A DNA stretch of 48,103 nucleotides from Oligoflexia bacterium (GCA_023250675.1 JAHFAE010000014.1:1-48103); one strand, 5' to 3'; shown: positions 25,144 to 34,351, counted from the stretch's first letter. Numbers and translations are program-made. The notes: generated by a model not told the origin, from the sequence alone.

Positions 25144-26491
25144 GATCCTCGTTGTCGATGATGAATCAAGTATTCGGCAAACACTTTCTAGTATTTTAGA
25201 AGATGAAGGCTTTGATGTTTTTGGAGCCAGCGACGGTGCCCAAGCCCTTGCCCTCATGGCTAAGGAACTACCCGACGCAGTCCTTCTTGATATCTGGATG
25301 CCCGGCCAAGACGGTCTAGAAGTACTTAGGGAAGCAAAAAAAAGACATCCTGGCCTTCAATTCATAGTTATGTCCGGCCATGGCACTATCGAAACGGCTG
25401 TAAAAGCAACAAAACTTGGGGCTTTTGATTTTATTGAAAAACCACTGAGTATCGAAAAGGTTGTCATTGTAGTTAATAACCTATTAAACGTTTCCCGACT
25501 TCAAGCAGACAACGCACAACTTCTTAATCGCGTAAAAAAAGACATTACCTTAATTGGGGACAGCGAGCCCATGCAGGCTCTCAGAGCCATGATTGCCAAA
25601 GTTGCGCCCACCAATAGTTGGGTTCTCATAAACGGCGAAAATGGCACAGGTAAGGAGTTAGTAGCCCAAAACATTCACTTCCAAAGTGTACGGGCGGCCC
25701 GAGCCTTCGTCGAAGTGAATTGCGCTGCCATTCCTGAAGATTTAATTGAAAGCGAACTCTTTGGTCACGAGAAGGGTGCATTCACGGGAGCGACTCAACA
25801 AAAGAAAGGTCGATTCGATCTGGCCCACGGCGGCACTATGTTTTTAGATGAAATTGGAGACATGAGCCTTAAGACTCAGGCAAAAATTCTTCGTATTTTG
25901 CAAGAGCAGCGTTTTGAAAGAGTTGGTGGAACAACGACCATTGTGACTGATGTTAGGGTTGTTGCCGCGACAAATAAAAATTTAGAGATCGAAATCAAAA
26001 CTGGGCGGTTTCGAGAAGATTTGTATTATCGTCTCAATGTGATTCCATTTAAAATTCCAGCTCTGCGAGAACGGACAAGTGACATTCCGCACTTAGCACA
26101 AAAATTCTTAGAGAGCTTTGCTCGAGAAAGTGGATCTCGTAAAAAAACCTTTTCGCTTGCGGCATTAAACAAGTTGAGTACTCGCGAGTGGCCCGGGAAT
26201 GTGAGAGAGCTTCGTAATTTTGTTGAACGTGTGTTCATTCTAACCCCCGGTGATTTTATCGATGTTGGAGATTTTAAACAGGTGGGCCTCAACTTTACCG
26301 AGGCCATTGAGAATTTTGAAAATGATAAGCAAATAAACACATTAAGAGAAGCTCGGGCCGAATTTGAAAAAGATTTTATTTTGAAAAAACTAGAAGAGAA
26401 TCAAGGCAATATCAGTAAGACCGCCGAAGTTATTGGTCTTGAGAGGTCCCACCTCCATCGAAAAATAAAATCATACGGTATCGAGGTCTAA
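25127..26491 (+). CDS. ntrX: NtrX-type sigma-54-dependent response regulator
   Basis: NtrX receives phosphate from NtrY and activates sigma-54 promoters. The 454 residues consist of a receiver with Asp11-Asp12, phospho-acceptor Asp55 in LLDIWMPG and Lys in FIEKPL; an AAA+ domain with Walker A INGENGTGKE, canonical GAFTGA and Walker B TMFLDEIGD; and a C-terminal Fis-type helix-turn-helix (about 410-452, KLEENQGNISKTAEVIGLE). In some NtrX lineages the GAFTGA motif is lost, but here it is kept, so sigma-54 contact is likely. It overlaps ntrY by 17 nt, and its stop shares one base with the proS start (TAATG). Confidence 0.92.
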   Translation: MKQQPKILVVDDESSIRQTLSSILEDEGFDVFGASDGAQALALMAKELPDAVLLDIWMPGQDGLEVLREAKKRHPGLQFIVMSGHGTIETAVKATKLGAFDFIEKPLSIEKVVIVVNNLLNVSRLQADNAQLLNRVKKDITLIGDSEPMQALRAMIAKVAPTNSWVLINGENGTGKELVAQNIHFQSVRAARAFVEVNCAAIPEDLIESELFGHEKGAFTGATQQKKGRFDLAHGGTMFLDEIGDMSLKTQAKILRILQEQRFERVGGTTTIVTDVRVVAATNKNLEIEIKTGRFREDLYYRLNVIPFKIPALRERTSDIPHLAQKFLESFARESGSRKKTFSLAALNKLSTREWPGNVRELRNFVERVFILTPGDFIDVGDFKQVGLNFTEAIENFENDKQINTLREARAEFEKDFILKKLEENQGNISKTAEVIGLERSHLHRKIKSYGIEV

Positions 26492-28233
26492 TGCGACTCT
26501 CCAAATATTTCCTTCACACGCTCAAAGAATCCCCCAGCGACGCCGAAATTGAGAGTCATCGGCTTCTTATACGAGCAGGTTATATTAAAAAGCTTGCCCC
26601 AGGCATTTATTCCCTTTTGCCCTTGGGTCTTCGTTCCGTAAGAAAGTTTGAAGCCATTGTGCGTGAAGAGATGAATCGGTCTGAAGCCATTGAGATTCTC
26701 ATGCCCGTGGTTCAACCCGAAGAGCTCTGGCGCGAATCGGGCCGGTGGGATCTTATGGGTAAGGGCCTCATGAAAATGAAAGACAGAAACGAGCATGGCT
26801 TTTGTCTTGGCGCGACCCACGAAGAAGTTGTGACCGATATTGCTCGTCGTGAAATTAAGAGTTACCGTGACCTACCAGTTAATTTATATCAAATACAAAC
26901 AAAGTATCGTGACGAAGTGAGACCGCGATTTGGGCTCATGCGTGGAAAAGAATTTATAATGAAAGATGCTTACAGTTTTGACGTAAGCCGCGAAGCCGCT
27001 TTGAAAAGTTATCAAATAATGTTTGATACCTATAACCGCATTTTTAGTCGCTGTGGTTTAGAGTTTAGAACCGTTCGAGCTGATTCGGGTGCCATTGGTG
27101 GCAGTCATACTCATGAATTTCAAGTCCTGGCTCAAAGCGGTGAAGATCAAATCTTGGCTTGTACCAAATGTAACTACGCTTCTAATGTTGAAATAACTCC
27201 GGCTATTGATAAAAGTGTCCAGTCTAATCCCAGTGGAAATAAAATAGAGAAGTTTCCAACATCGGGTCTAAAAACAATTGATGATCTTGCGATATCTTTA
27301 AAAGTACCAGCCCATAACTTGGCAAAAACTCTCTTCTACAAGATCGACAAAGACAAATTTGTTTGTGTTCTCTTGCGAGGGGATGAAGAGCTTAATGAAG
27401 TGAAGCTTAAAAACTTTTTAAATACTGGTGTCGTTCCTGAAATGGCTTCAGAAGCCGAAGTATTTTCTGTCAGCGGAGCCCATCCGGGCAGTTGCGGGCC
27501 TGTTGGCTTAAAAATAAACGTGATTTGTGAAAATGGACTAAAATCATTGAGCGATTGGGTCGTAGGTGCCAACTCCGACGGATTTCATTTTAAAAATGTT
27601 AATCCAGAAGTTGATTTCAAACCAACTCATTGGGCGGATCTTCGAAAAGCCCGTGAAGGCGACCCGTGTCCTGATTGTAGTGGTCCATTAAAAAGCTATA
27701 GAGGCATTGAAGTGGGCCATGTGTTTTATCTGGGCGATAAATATAGCAAGGCCTTGGGCTCTAACTTTTTAGATGAAAACGGTAAATCAGCACCCTGCGA
27801 AATGGGTTGTTATGGAATAGGAATTGGTCGAACAGTGCAAGCCGCTATCGAACAAAGCCACGACAAAGACGGTATTATTTGGCCCTTGGCTCTGGCCCCT
27901 TATCAAGTATTGATATGTCTTCTTGATGTGGATGATCCAGCCACGAGGGAAGTTTCAGATAAAATATATAAAGACCTTTCTCATTTAGGTGTAGAGGTCC
28001 TCCTTGACGATCGCAATGAGCGCCCCGGTGGAAAATTTAAAGATGCCGATCTCATTGGGATTCCGATGCGAATAAATATTGGCAAGAGAAATTTGAGTGA
28101 AAGCGGGCAAATTGAACTTGTTGAAAGAAAGACAAAAAAGATTTCAAAGATTCAGGCCACGAGTGCCGTGTCCGAAGTTATAACTTGGCTTAATGGTCAA
28201 GGTTTCAAACCTTGGCCACCGCAAGTTCAATGA
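26491..28233 (+). CDS. proS: Prolyl-tRNA synthetase (bacterial type with editing domain)
   Basis: ProRS charges tRNA-Pro and edits misacylated alanyl-tRNA-Pro. The 580 residues match the bacterial form. Class II motif 1 is in the IEILMPVVQPEELW region, motif 2 around FCLGATHEEV and YQIQTKYRDEVRPRFGLMRGKEF, motif 3 at CYGIGIGRTVQAAIEQ. Residues about 230-390 are the inserted editing (INS/YbaK-like) domain, preceded by a CTKCNYASN segment. The C-terminal anticodon-binding domain covers about 460-575. It is placed directly behind ntrX with a 1-nt overlap and coupled to pyrF by ATGA. Confidence 0.96.
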   Translation: MRLSKYFLHTLKESPSDAEIESHRLLIRAGYIKKLAPGIYSLLPLGLRSVRKFEAIVREEMNRSEAIEILMPVVQPEELWRESGRWDLMGKGLMKMKDRNEHGFCLGATHEEVVTDIARREIKSYRDLPVNLYQIQTKYRDEVRPRFGLMRGKEFIMKDAYSFDVSREAALKSYQIMFDTYNRIFSRCGLEFRTVRADSGAIGGSHTHEFQVLAQSGEDQILACTKCNYASNVEITPAIDKSVQSNPSGNKIEKFPTSGLKTIDDLAISLKVPAHNLAKTLFYKIDKDKFVCVLLRGDEELNEVKLKNFLNTGVVPEMASEAEVFSVSGAHPGSCGPVGLKINVICENGLKSLSDWVVGANSDGFHFKNVNPEVDFKPTHWADLRKAREGDPCPDCSGPLKSYRGIEVGHVFYLGDKYSKALGSNFLDENGKSAPCEMGCYGIGIGRTVQAAIEQSHDKDGIIWPLALAPYQVLICLLDVDDPATREVSDKIYKDLSHLGVEVLLDDRNERPGGKFKDADLIGIPMRINIGKRNLSESGQIELVERKTKKISKIQATSAVSEVITWLNGQGFKPWPPQVQ

Positions 28234-28952
28234 AAAATAACCCCATCATCGTTGCTCTTGATACCGACGACGTTAAATGGGCCCAAAAGCTCTCTCACCA
28301 ACTGGCAGATCATGTTGGTGGATTCAAGATTGGTCCTCGCTTTACGCTTCGAGCCGATAAGTCATTTATTAAAGATTTATCACAATTGGGAATTCTTTTT
28401 TTTGACCATAAATTTTTTGATATTCCATCGACGACTTTAGCATCGGTGAATGTTGCTTTTGAGCTAGGTGCCCAATGGGTTAGTGTACACGCACTCAACG
28501 GACGCGATTGCCTCGCCGAGTTATCATTGTTAGAATCTCAAATAAAAAAGAACAATGACGGCTTTCGCATATTAGCCGTCACGGTATTGACAAGTTTTAA
28601 TAGAAACGATCTTCCCCCAGTTTGGAAGGATGAATCTATTGAAGAGAGTGTGCAAAGTCTTACATCTCTTGCATTTTCTAGTGGAATAAAAACTATTGTT
28701 TGCTCCCCAGAAGAAATCAAAACCATAAAATCTAAGTATCCGGAGAGTTTCCTAGTAGTTCCTGGCATTAGAACCGTCGAATCCAACAATGCCGATCAAA
28801 AACGGGTGGCTACACCCCTTAAGGCATTACAAGATGGCGCCTCCGCTTTAGTCATTGGGAGGCCCATCTTCGAAAACTCAAATCCAGCAGAAGCCGCAAA
28901 AAAGATTTATGATTCATTGAAAGATTTCACAGGGAAAGATTTCACGGGATGA
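28230..28952 (+). CDS. pyrF: Orotidine 5'-phosphate decarboxylase
   Basis: PyrF decarboxylates OMP to UMP, the last step of pyrimidine nucleotide synthesis. The 240-residue TIM barrel has the catalytic D-x-K-x-x-D as FFDHKFFDIPST, VALDTDD at the start, and the phosphate-binding end VVPGIR ... ALVIGRPIF. The ATG at 28230 is chosen over an in-frame TTG 18 nt upstream because it makes an ATGA overlap with proS and starts right at the first strand. The last ten codons are a perfect two-fold repeat of Lys-Asp-Phe-Thr-Gly. Confidence 0.93.
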   Translation: MKNNPIIVALDTDDVKWAQKLSHQLADHVGGFKIGPRFTLRADKSFIKDLSQLGILFFDHKFFDIPSTTLASVNVAFELGAQWVSVHALNGRDCLAELSLLESQIKKNNDGFRILAVTVLTSFNRNDLPPVWKDESIEESVQSLTSLAFSSGIKTIVCSPEEIKTIKSKYPESFLVVPGIRTVESNNADQKRVATPLKALQDGASALVIGRPIFENSNPAEAAKKIYDSLKDFTGKDFTG

Positions 28953-29686
28953 CAAGAGTAATACCGGGGATTCATTCTGTTAGAGAAGTTTTACGAATGA
29001 GGCCTGACAAAATATCAGAACTTTGGATCAGGGAAGGAACTCTTCACGATGATTTAAATGAATTTCATGAAAAGGCCCGCCAAGCTCATTTGAAAGTAAA
29101 TCGAGTTTCTCAAAAACGTTTGGACCAGGAGGTAGAATCTCATCAAGGTGTCATCGCCTTTGTTTCTGAAAGCCCAAAATGGCCCAGTACTTCTGTTTTA
29201 AAAAATGAGAAAAAAAGTCTGATTTTTGCCCTAGATTGTTTAGAAGATCCCCACAATGTAGGCAGTCTGATGCGATCGGGTTGGGGATTAGGCATCCATG
29301 GCGTACTCCTGACAAAAGATCGCTCAGCGGGTATCTCTGCTGCTGCACACAAAGTAGCGAGTGGGGCATTTGAACACATTCCCGTCCTAGAAACGCCCAA
29401 TCTCCATGCTGAATTGAAAACACTAAAAGAGATTGGATATTGGGTCTACGGCATGGCCGCCGATGCAATACAGTTTTTGGCTCAAACGAAATGGCCAAGC
29501 CACGTGGTACTTGTCGTAGGTGCCGAGGCAACGGGTCTCCGTAAATCCACTCTGTCTGCGTGCGACGCTCTTGTGAAAATTCCTCAAATGCCACAGTCCC
29601 ACTCGTATAATGCCGCCATTGCTGGCGCAGTGGGAGCGTACGAAGTAATGCGTCTAGCTGAATTCAAATCGACACAAAGGTCCTAG
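28949..29686 (+). CDS. rlmB: 23S rRNA 2'-O-ribose methyltransferase, SpoU family (RlmB-like)
   Basis: SpoU enzymes with a knotted fold methylate a ribose in 23S rRNA or tRNA. The 245 residues have an N-terminal substrate-binding domain (about 1-80, starting VIPGIHSVREVLRMRP as in RlmB) and a catalytic domain with DCLEDPHNVGSLMRS, LVVGAEATGLRKS and VKIPQMPQSHSYNAAIAGAV. The last motif usually reads IPM-x-G-x-x-x-SLN; here the SLNVS part is SYNAA. RlmB (G2251) is the best fit, but TrmH-like relatives cannot be ruled out. ATGA overlap with pyrF. Confidence 0.82.
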   Translation: MTRVIPGIHSVREVLRMRPDKISELWIREGTLHDDLNEFHEKARQAHLKVNRVSQKRLDQEVESHQGVIAFVSESPKWPSTSVLKNEKKSLIFALDCLEDPHNVGSLMRSGWGLGIHGVLLTKDRSAGISAAAHKVASGAFEHIPVLETPNLHAELKTLKEIGYWVYGMAADAIQFLAQTKWPSHVVLVVGAEATGLRKSTLSACDALVKIPQMPQSHSYNAAIAGAVGAYEVMRLAEFKSTQRS

Positions 29687-29779
29687 TTCTTGACCAAAAT
29701 CATGACTTTCGTCGGTCATCTCTCATATGTTTTTGAATTTCCCATTGTACTTGTTTGAAAAATTATTAGACTTATATAT

Positions 29780-30598
29780 GTGCATAGCTTCTTGCGTGTA
29801 GTTCTCATCTTAGTTTTTGCACTTTGTGCCGTTCCTGCATCTGCAGATTTTACGCCTATTAGTTTGGCCTTTGCGCCCCATGCTCAATTTCCTCGAGAAG
29901 ATTTTACTGTTACAGGGTTGCGCTTGAGTTTGCTCTATGGTCAACACCGCAGAATGTATGGTCTGGACCTAGGCCTTGTGGGAAACGTCACCGATAGTGA
30001 TTTTGTGGGGCTTGCCATTGCCGGGGGTTTTAACCGCACCACGGGCCCTGCCAAAGCTATTGGTTTGCAAGCTGCTGGCATTGCAAACGTCAATCATGGC
30101 CGATTCAGCGCTTTTGGAGCCCAGGCTGCCCTCGTCAATTACAATCTGGTTGAAGCTTTTGTTGCTGGGGTACAAGTTGGAGGTCTAGCCAACCTTGCCA
30201 ACAAGACAACGATCTACGGCGCCCAACTGGGAGTTTACAATGATGGTTGTTCCATTTACGGGTTTCAATTGGGCGTTGTAAACAGGGCTAACTCTCTTAA
30301 TGGAGTTAGAATTGGCTCGATGTCTACTAGCATATTTGGTGTTCAGGCAGGCCTTGTAAACGTCACTTCGTCTGAGTCATCTATATTAGGATTTCAGTTA
30401 GGTGCCGTAAATCTTAGCGGCCACTCAAACATTAACGGAATTCAAGCAGGCTTTTTTAATAAAGCTGACACCGTCACAGGCCTCCAAATTGGGTTCATTA
30501 ATATTTCCCAAGCTCTCCATGGCCTTCAGATTGGATTCCTAAATTTCAGTCGAAGCACTTTTTTCTCAGTTTCCCCTTTCCTCAATATCGGTTTCTAG
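29780..30598 (+). CDS. Surface protein with tandem GxQxGxxN repeats
   Basis: The 272-residue protein has a signal peptide (MHSFLRVVLILVFALCAVPASA) and, from about residue 90, roughly eleven tandem repeats of 14-18 residues with the core G-x-Q-x-G-x-x-N (for example IYGAQLGVYN, YGFQLGVVN, LGFQLGAVN, TGLQIGFIN, HGLQIGFLN). It ends in FLNIGF. The repeat resembles the LA_2272-type surface repeats described in Leptospira and could form a beta-solenoid or part of a barrel. The start is GTG at 29780 with no clear Shine-Dalgarno, so the exact N-terminus is uncertain. Function unknown. Confidence 0.75.
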   Translation: MHSFLRVVLILVFALCAVPASADFTPISLAFAPHAQFPREDFTVTGLRLSLLYGQHRRMYGLDLGLVGNVTDSDFVGLAIAGGFNRTTGPAKAIGLQAAGIANVNHGRFSAFGAQAALVNYNLVEAFVAGVQVGGLANLANKTTIYGAQLGVYNDGCSIYGFQLGVVNRANSLNGVRIGSMSTSIFGVQAGLVNVTSSESSILGFQLGAVNLSGHSNINGIQAGFFNKADTVTGLQIGFINISQALHGLQIGFLNFSRSTFFSVSPFLNIGF

Positions 30599-30641
30599 GA
30601 AATTCATAAAAAGTGCTTGAAGCCAAGACTTTTTCACTCTC

Positions 30642-31088
30642 ATGAAGCCGCCCAAACTGAAAAAGTCCACACCTTATGATTTTGTTTTAGAAGCGTTATA
30701 TACCTTGCATCCAAGGACTAATCCCATGTTTGGTTGTACGGCCGTCTACGTAGGCGAAAAAATCGTTTTCGTTTTAAGAGAAAAAGAAGATCATACCCAA
30801 GACAATGGCGTTTGGATCGCGACGACACGGGAGCATCATGAATCTCTAAAGAAAGACTTTCCTACTATGAGATCCATAGGAGTGCTCGGGCCACCGCCAA
30901 CTGGTTGGCAGATCCTTCCCGCTGATAATTCGAATTTCGAAGTGGACGTGGTCAAGGCTTGCGAGCTGGTTTTGAGAAAAGACTCTAGAATTGGAAAGGT
31001 GCCGGCACGAAAAAAGCTCAAAAGCATAGATCTGGCACGAAATCAAAAAATTACAAAAAAGAAAAAAGTACAAATTACAAGTAGTTAA
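30642..31088 (+). CDS. Small protein resembling the MmcQ/YjbR or TfoX N-terminal fold
   Basis: The 148-residue protein has a compact N-terminal part (about 8-115) with NPMFGCTAVYVGEKIVFVLRE, GVWIATTREHHESLKKDFP and ADNSNFEVDVVKACELVLR. The order of a MFG-x-x-x-(Y/V) strand, a second strand and a closing helix is like the MmcQ/YjbR and TfoX N-terminal domains, which share a fold and often have unknown roles. The C-terminal 30 residues are Lys/Arg-rich and likely disordered. No Shine-Dalgarno is visible before the ATG. The family call is tentative. Confidence 0.5.
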   Translation: MKPPKLKKSTPYDFVLEALYTLHPRTNPMFGCTAVYVGEKIVFVLREKEDHTQDNGVWIATTREHHESLKKDFPTMRSIGVLGPPPTGWQILPADNSNFEVDVVKACELVLRKDSRIGKVPARKKLKSIDLARNQKITKKKKVQITSS

Positions 31089-31408
31089 GGCAGAAATTTG
31101 TAATGGTCCGAAGACGCCTTTAGGCTTCCACAATTCAGTTTGATCGATTAATTCTGTTACTTTCTTTCCAAATGTGTGACGGATTCGGGCCTTTTTTAAT
31201 GAGAGGAATCGCCCTTACCTAATTATTCATAAAATTCAAGGAAAAAAGCTTTGACTGGGGCAAGTATTTAAAATAAAACCGCAATTCAGTGTTCGTCATT
31301 CATTTAAGAGCTTGGTGTATCTGATTGGTAAGAATCTTGCTTGTTCGCTTGTTTGCGAAGGTTCCTGCTTTGTCATTTCGCCACGAGAATTTGAATTTCG
31401 AACATTAA
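31089..31408 (+). promoter_or_regulatory. Upstream region of the tRNA-tuf operon with a promoter
   Basis: No gene is seen in these 320 nt. A good promoter TTGACT (31251-31256), 17 nt, TAAAAC (31274-31279) would start transcription near 31286, about 120 nt before the first tRNA. A G-x-CC...T6 stretch (about 31188-31197) has no convincing stem. Confidence 0.55.
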
Positions 31409-31484
31409 GCTGGCGTAGCTCAGCTGGTAGAGCAGCTGATTTGTAATCAGCAGGTCGCGGGTTCGAGTCCCATCGCCAGCTCCA
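31409..31484 (+). tRNA. tRNA-Thr (anticodon TGT)
   Basis: A 76-nt cloverleaf with acceptor GCTGGCG/CGCCAGC, anticodon stem GCTGA/TCAGC, anticodon TGT at 31442-31444, T loop GTTCGAGTC and an encoded CCA. First of four tRNA genes ahead of tuf. Confidence 0.96.
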
Positions 31485-31512
31485 AGCCAAAAGTTTTGAG
31501 AGTGGCGAAAGA

Positions 31513-31597
31513 GGTGAGGTTCCCGAGCGGTCAAAGGGACCAGACTGTAAATCTGGCGGCTCTGCCTTCGAAGGTTCGAATCCTTCCCTCACCACCA
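31513..31597 (+). tRNA. tRNA-Tyr (anticodon GTA)
   Basis: An 85-nt class II tRNA with a long variable arm, acceptor GGTGAGG/CCTCACC, anticodon GTA at 31547-31549, T loop GTTCGAATC and an encoded CCA. Confidence 0.96.
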
Positions 31598-31661
31598 GAG
31601 TTGATGTGAGGATTTATCTTAAATGCCAAGGAGAAAAGGCATTTTGTTTTGAGGTGAATTG

Positions 31662-31738
31662 GCGGGAGTAGCTCAGTTGGCTAGAGCATCAGCCTTCCAA
31701 GCTGAGGGTCGCGGGTTCGAGCCCCGTTTCCCGCTCCA
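31662..31738 (+). tRNA. tRNA-Gly (anticodon TCC)
   Basis: A 77-nt cloverleaf with acceptor GCGGGAG/TTCCCGC, anticodon TCC at 31696-31698, T loop GTTCGAGCC and an encoded CCA. Confidence 0.96.
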
Positions 31739-31772
31739 ATTTTTGATGGTCGCTGAGTTAAACTTACTTAGC

Positions 31773-31847
<75 letters not shown>

Positions 31848-31867
31848 TAAAGTAGATTGAATTAGGT

Positions 31868-31897
31868 TTGTTGGGTTTTAGAAATATTTTTTACAAT
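31868..31897 (+). promoter_or_regulatory. Candidate internal promoter of tuf
   Basis: TTGTTG (31868-31873) and TACAAT (31892-31897) spaced by 18 nt, directly after the last tRNA gene and 33 nt before the tuf ATG. Confidence 0.45.
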
Positions 31898-31929
31898 AAT
31901 GGCCGGTGTTCTGAAGGAGGACGCAAGCA

Positions 31930-33120
31930 ATGTCAAAAGAGAAATTTGAGCGTAAGAAACCCCACTGTAATATTGGAACGATTGGTCACGTTGACCATGG
32001 TAAGACGACTTTAACAGCGGCCATTACAAAGGTATTGGCGGAGACGGGTGGAGCAAAGTTTTTAGCGTACGATCAAATTGATAAAGCCCCTGAAGAAAGA
32101 GAGCGTGGGATCACTATTGCAACGGCCCACGTAGAATATGAGACGCCTAATCGGCATTATGCTCACGTAGATTGTCCCGGACATGCCGACTACGTAAAGA
32201 ACATGATTACTGGAGCAGCGCAAATGGACGGAGCAATTTTAGTTGTGTCCGCAGCGGATGGTCCTATGCCTCAGACGAGAGAACATATTTTGCTTGCACG
32301 TCAAGTAGGGGTTCCAGCTTTGGTGGTGTTTATGAACAAAGCTGACATGGTAGATGATAAAGAGCTTTTAGATTTAGTTGAGTTAGAAGTAAGAGAGCTC
32401 TTAAGTAAGTATGAATTTCCGGGGGATACAATTCCAATAGTTAAGGGATCAGCGCTGAAAGCGTTAGAAGGTGACAAGGGAGATCTTGGAGCTGGTGCGA
32501 TAAATAAGTTAATGGAAGCAGTAGATAAGAGTATACCTCAGCCCGTAAGACAAAAAGACAAGCCATTTTTAATGCCTGTTGAGGACGTGTTTTCGATCTC
32601 TGGTCGAGGGACCGTTGTGACGGGAAGAGTTGAAAGAGGAGTAATTAAGATCAACGAAGAGGTAGAGATCGTAGGGCTACGTCCGACGGTAAAGACGGTT
32701 GTTACTGGAGTTGAGATGTTTAGAAAGCTCCTTGATTACGGGGAAGCAGGAGACAACATTGGAGCGTTATTAAGGGGAACAAAGAAAGAAGAAGTTGAGA
32801 GGGGCCAAGTATTAGCGGCACCCGGATCGATAACTCCCCATAAGAAGTTTAAAGCTGAGGCGTATATATTGACCAAAGAAGAGGGGGGCCGTCATACGCC
32901 ATTTTTTAATGGTTATCGTCCGCAGTTTTACTTTAGGACCACCGACGTGACGGGAGTGTGTACGTTAAAAGAAGGAACAGAGATGGTCATGCCAGGAGAC
33001 AGGGTGTCTGTGGTAGTAGAGTTGATTACCCCGATTGCGATGGAAAAGGAATTACGATTTGCCATTCGAGAGGGTGGTAAGACGGTCGGTGCAGGTGTTG
33101 TTGCCGAAATTATTGAGTAA
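31930..33120 (+). CDS. tuf: Elongation factor Tu (copy 1)
   Basis: EF-Tu delivers aminoacyl-tRNA to the ribosome as a GTP complex. The 396 residues are full length, with G1 GHVDHGKTT (about 19-27), effector-loop [14 protein letters not shown]3 DCPGHADY, G4 NKADM, and domains 2 and 3 ([31 protein letters not shown]). The start has AAGGAGG nine nucleotides upstream. The first 116 nt are identical to the second copy at 47988. Codon choice differs somewhat from the ribosomal protein and fusA genes, with many G- and A-ending codons (ACG, GCG, GAG, GGA, TTA). Confidence 0.98.
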   Translation: MSKEKFERKKPHCNIGTIGHVDHGKTTLTAAITKVLAETGGAKFLAYDQIDKAPEERERGITIATAHVEYETPNRHYAHVDCPGHADYVKNMITGAAQMDGAILVVSAADGPMPQTREHILLARQVGVPALVVFMNKADMVDDKELLDLVELEVRELLSKYEFPGDTIPIVKGSALKALEGDKGDLGAGAINKLMEAVDKSIPQPVRQKDKPFLMPVEDVFSISGRGTVVTGRVERGVIKINEEVEIVGLRPTVKTVVTGVEMFRKLLDYGEAGDNIGALLRGTKKEEVERGQVLAAPGSITPHKKFKAEAYILTKEEGGRHTPFFNGYRPQFYFRTTDVTGVCTLKEGTEMVMPGDRVSVVVELITPIAMEKELRFAIREGGKTVGAGVVAEIIE

Positions 33121-33148
33121 GAAGTTACTAGGCGTAGGGAGTTAGAAA

Positions 33149-33298
33149 ATGCGAGTTTTATTAATATTGGGATGCGAAGAGTGCAAAAATAGGAATTATT
33201 CAACAGATAAGAATAAAACCAAGACTCCCGACCGTTTGAGCAAGAAAAAGTTTTGCCCGAACTGTCGCAAACACACAGTTCATAAGGAAACTAAATAG
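33149..33298 (+). CDS. rpmG: 50S ribosomal protein L33, zinc-binding form
   Basis: L33 is a small protein of the large subunit near the E site. The frame of 49 residues starts at 33149 ([23 protein letters not shown]) and ends at 33298. It keeps both C-x2-C pairs (GCEEC and FCPNC), so it is the zinc-binding form. The order tuf-rpmG-tRNA-Trp-secE-nusG is widely conserved and supports the call. AGGGAG lies upstream. Confidence 0.93.
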   Translation: MRVLLILGCEECKNRNYSTDKNKTKTPDRLSKKKFCPNCRKHTVHKETK

Positions 33299-33329
33299 GT
33301 GAATGGCCTTTGCTTTATGATTTATTCGG

Positions 33330-33405
33330 AGGCCGGTAGCTCCAACGGTAGAGCAACGGACTCCAAATCCGTGGGTTGTGGGTTCGAATCCCTCCCGGCC
33401 TGCCA
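33330..33405 (+). tRNA. tRNA-Trp (anticodon CCA)
   Basis: A 76-nt cloverleaf with acceptor AGGCCGG/CCGGCCT, discriminator G, anticodon CCA at 33363-33365, T loop GTTCGAATC and an encoded CCA end. It lies between rpmG and secE. Confidence 0.96.
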
Positions 33406-33431
33406 TTCTAAAAGTGAAATGGTGAAACGAA

Positions 33432-33818
33432 ATGATTGAAGATAATAAGAAAATAATCACAGTAAGTTTCGTGTTGCTAGGCGCACTCCTCGTTTTGACA
33501 GTACATCTCCTGCTAGGTTTGTTGGCGGGTAATTTTGGATGGGCGTCCAGAATTGAAAGCAACGATCTTCTATCAACAGGAATTCCTGTTGGCCTCGGGT
33601 TTATAGTATTCATGGCACTTCAATTTAACAGAGTGACTGTCGATTTTACTGATGGTGTTGTAAACGAATTGAAAAAGGTCGTCTGGCCCTCAAGAAAAGA
33701 CACGGGGCTTATGACTGTGGTTGTTGTGATCACGCTCATCATCTCTGGAATAGTGGTTGGACTCTACGATGCCGTTTGGGCATATGTGATTAATTTTATC
33801 GTGAAGTACGGAGTTTGA
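33432..33818 (+). CDS. secE: Preprotein translocase subunit SecE
   Basis: SecE clamps SecY in the Sec channel. The 128 residues have three hydrophobic segments (about 9-32, 49-65 and 92-118), like the three-span E. coli form rather than the short single-span one. Before the last span is the conserved cytoplasmic helix and hinge VVNELKKVVWPSRKDT. The final residues include VKYGV. The Shine-Dalgarno is weak. The gene overlaps the region of the nusG start, so the two are cotranscribed. Confidence 0.93.
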   Translation: MIEDNKKIITVSFVLLGALLVLTVHLLLGLLAGNFGWASRIESNDLLSTGIPVGLGFIVFMALQFNRVTVDFTDGVVNELKKVVWPSRKDTGLMTVVVVITLIISGIVVGLYDAVWAYVINFIVKYGV

Positions 33819-33820
33819 TT

Positions 33821-34351
33821 TTGGACAAAAATTGGTACGTCGTACATACATATTCGGGCTTTGAGAATCGCGCCAAACAAGCGTTAGAAGAGCGAATCAA
33901 GTCGTTGAAGAAAGAAGATTTTTTTGGCGAGATTCTGGTTCCTGCTGAAAACGTTGTTGAGTTGGTTAAAGGCCAGAAGCGAACCACTTCTCGGAAGTTT
34001 TTTCCAGGCTATATTTTAGTTAAAATGTTTCTCAACGAAGAGACTTGGCACATCGTTAAAGATACACCCAAAATCACAGGGTTCGTGGGGGGCACGACGA
34101 AGCCTCCGACCGTGACTGAAGAAGAAGTCAACCGCATCACAAATCAAATGTCATTGGGTGCGGCTAAACCCAAACCTAAAGTAAATTTTAAAGAAGGTGA
34201 AAGTATACGGGTTGTCGATGGTCCGTTTAGTAATTTCAATGGAATCGTCGAAGAAGTGAAGCCCGAAAAAGGCAAAGTGAAAGTCTTGGTCAGCATTTTT
34301 GGTCGGGCTACCCCGGTTGAACTTGATTTTGTTCAGGTTGAAAAGAATTAA
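33821..34351 (+). CDS. nusG: Transcription termination/antitermination factor NusG
   Basis: NusG binds RNA polymerase and couples it to Rho or to the ribosome. The 176-residue protein has the NGN domain (WYVVHTYSGFENRAK at the start, then SRKFFPGYILVKM) and the C-terminal KOW domain (FKEGESIRVVDGPFSNFNG). Two TTG starts are possible. The one at 33815 overlaps the secE stop, but the TTG at 33821 is preferred because GGAG ends 7 nt before it and it yields the usual MDKNWYVVH N-terminus. Confidence 0.95.
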   Translation: MDKNWYVVHTYSGFENRAKQALEERIKSLKKEDFFGEILVPAENVVELVKGQKRTTSRKFFPGYILVKMFLNEETWHIVKDTPKITGFVGGTTKPPTVTEEEVNRITNQMSLGAAKPKPKVNFKEGESIRVVDGPFSNFNGIVEEVKPEKGKVKVLVSIFGRATPVELDFVQVEKN

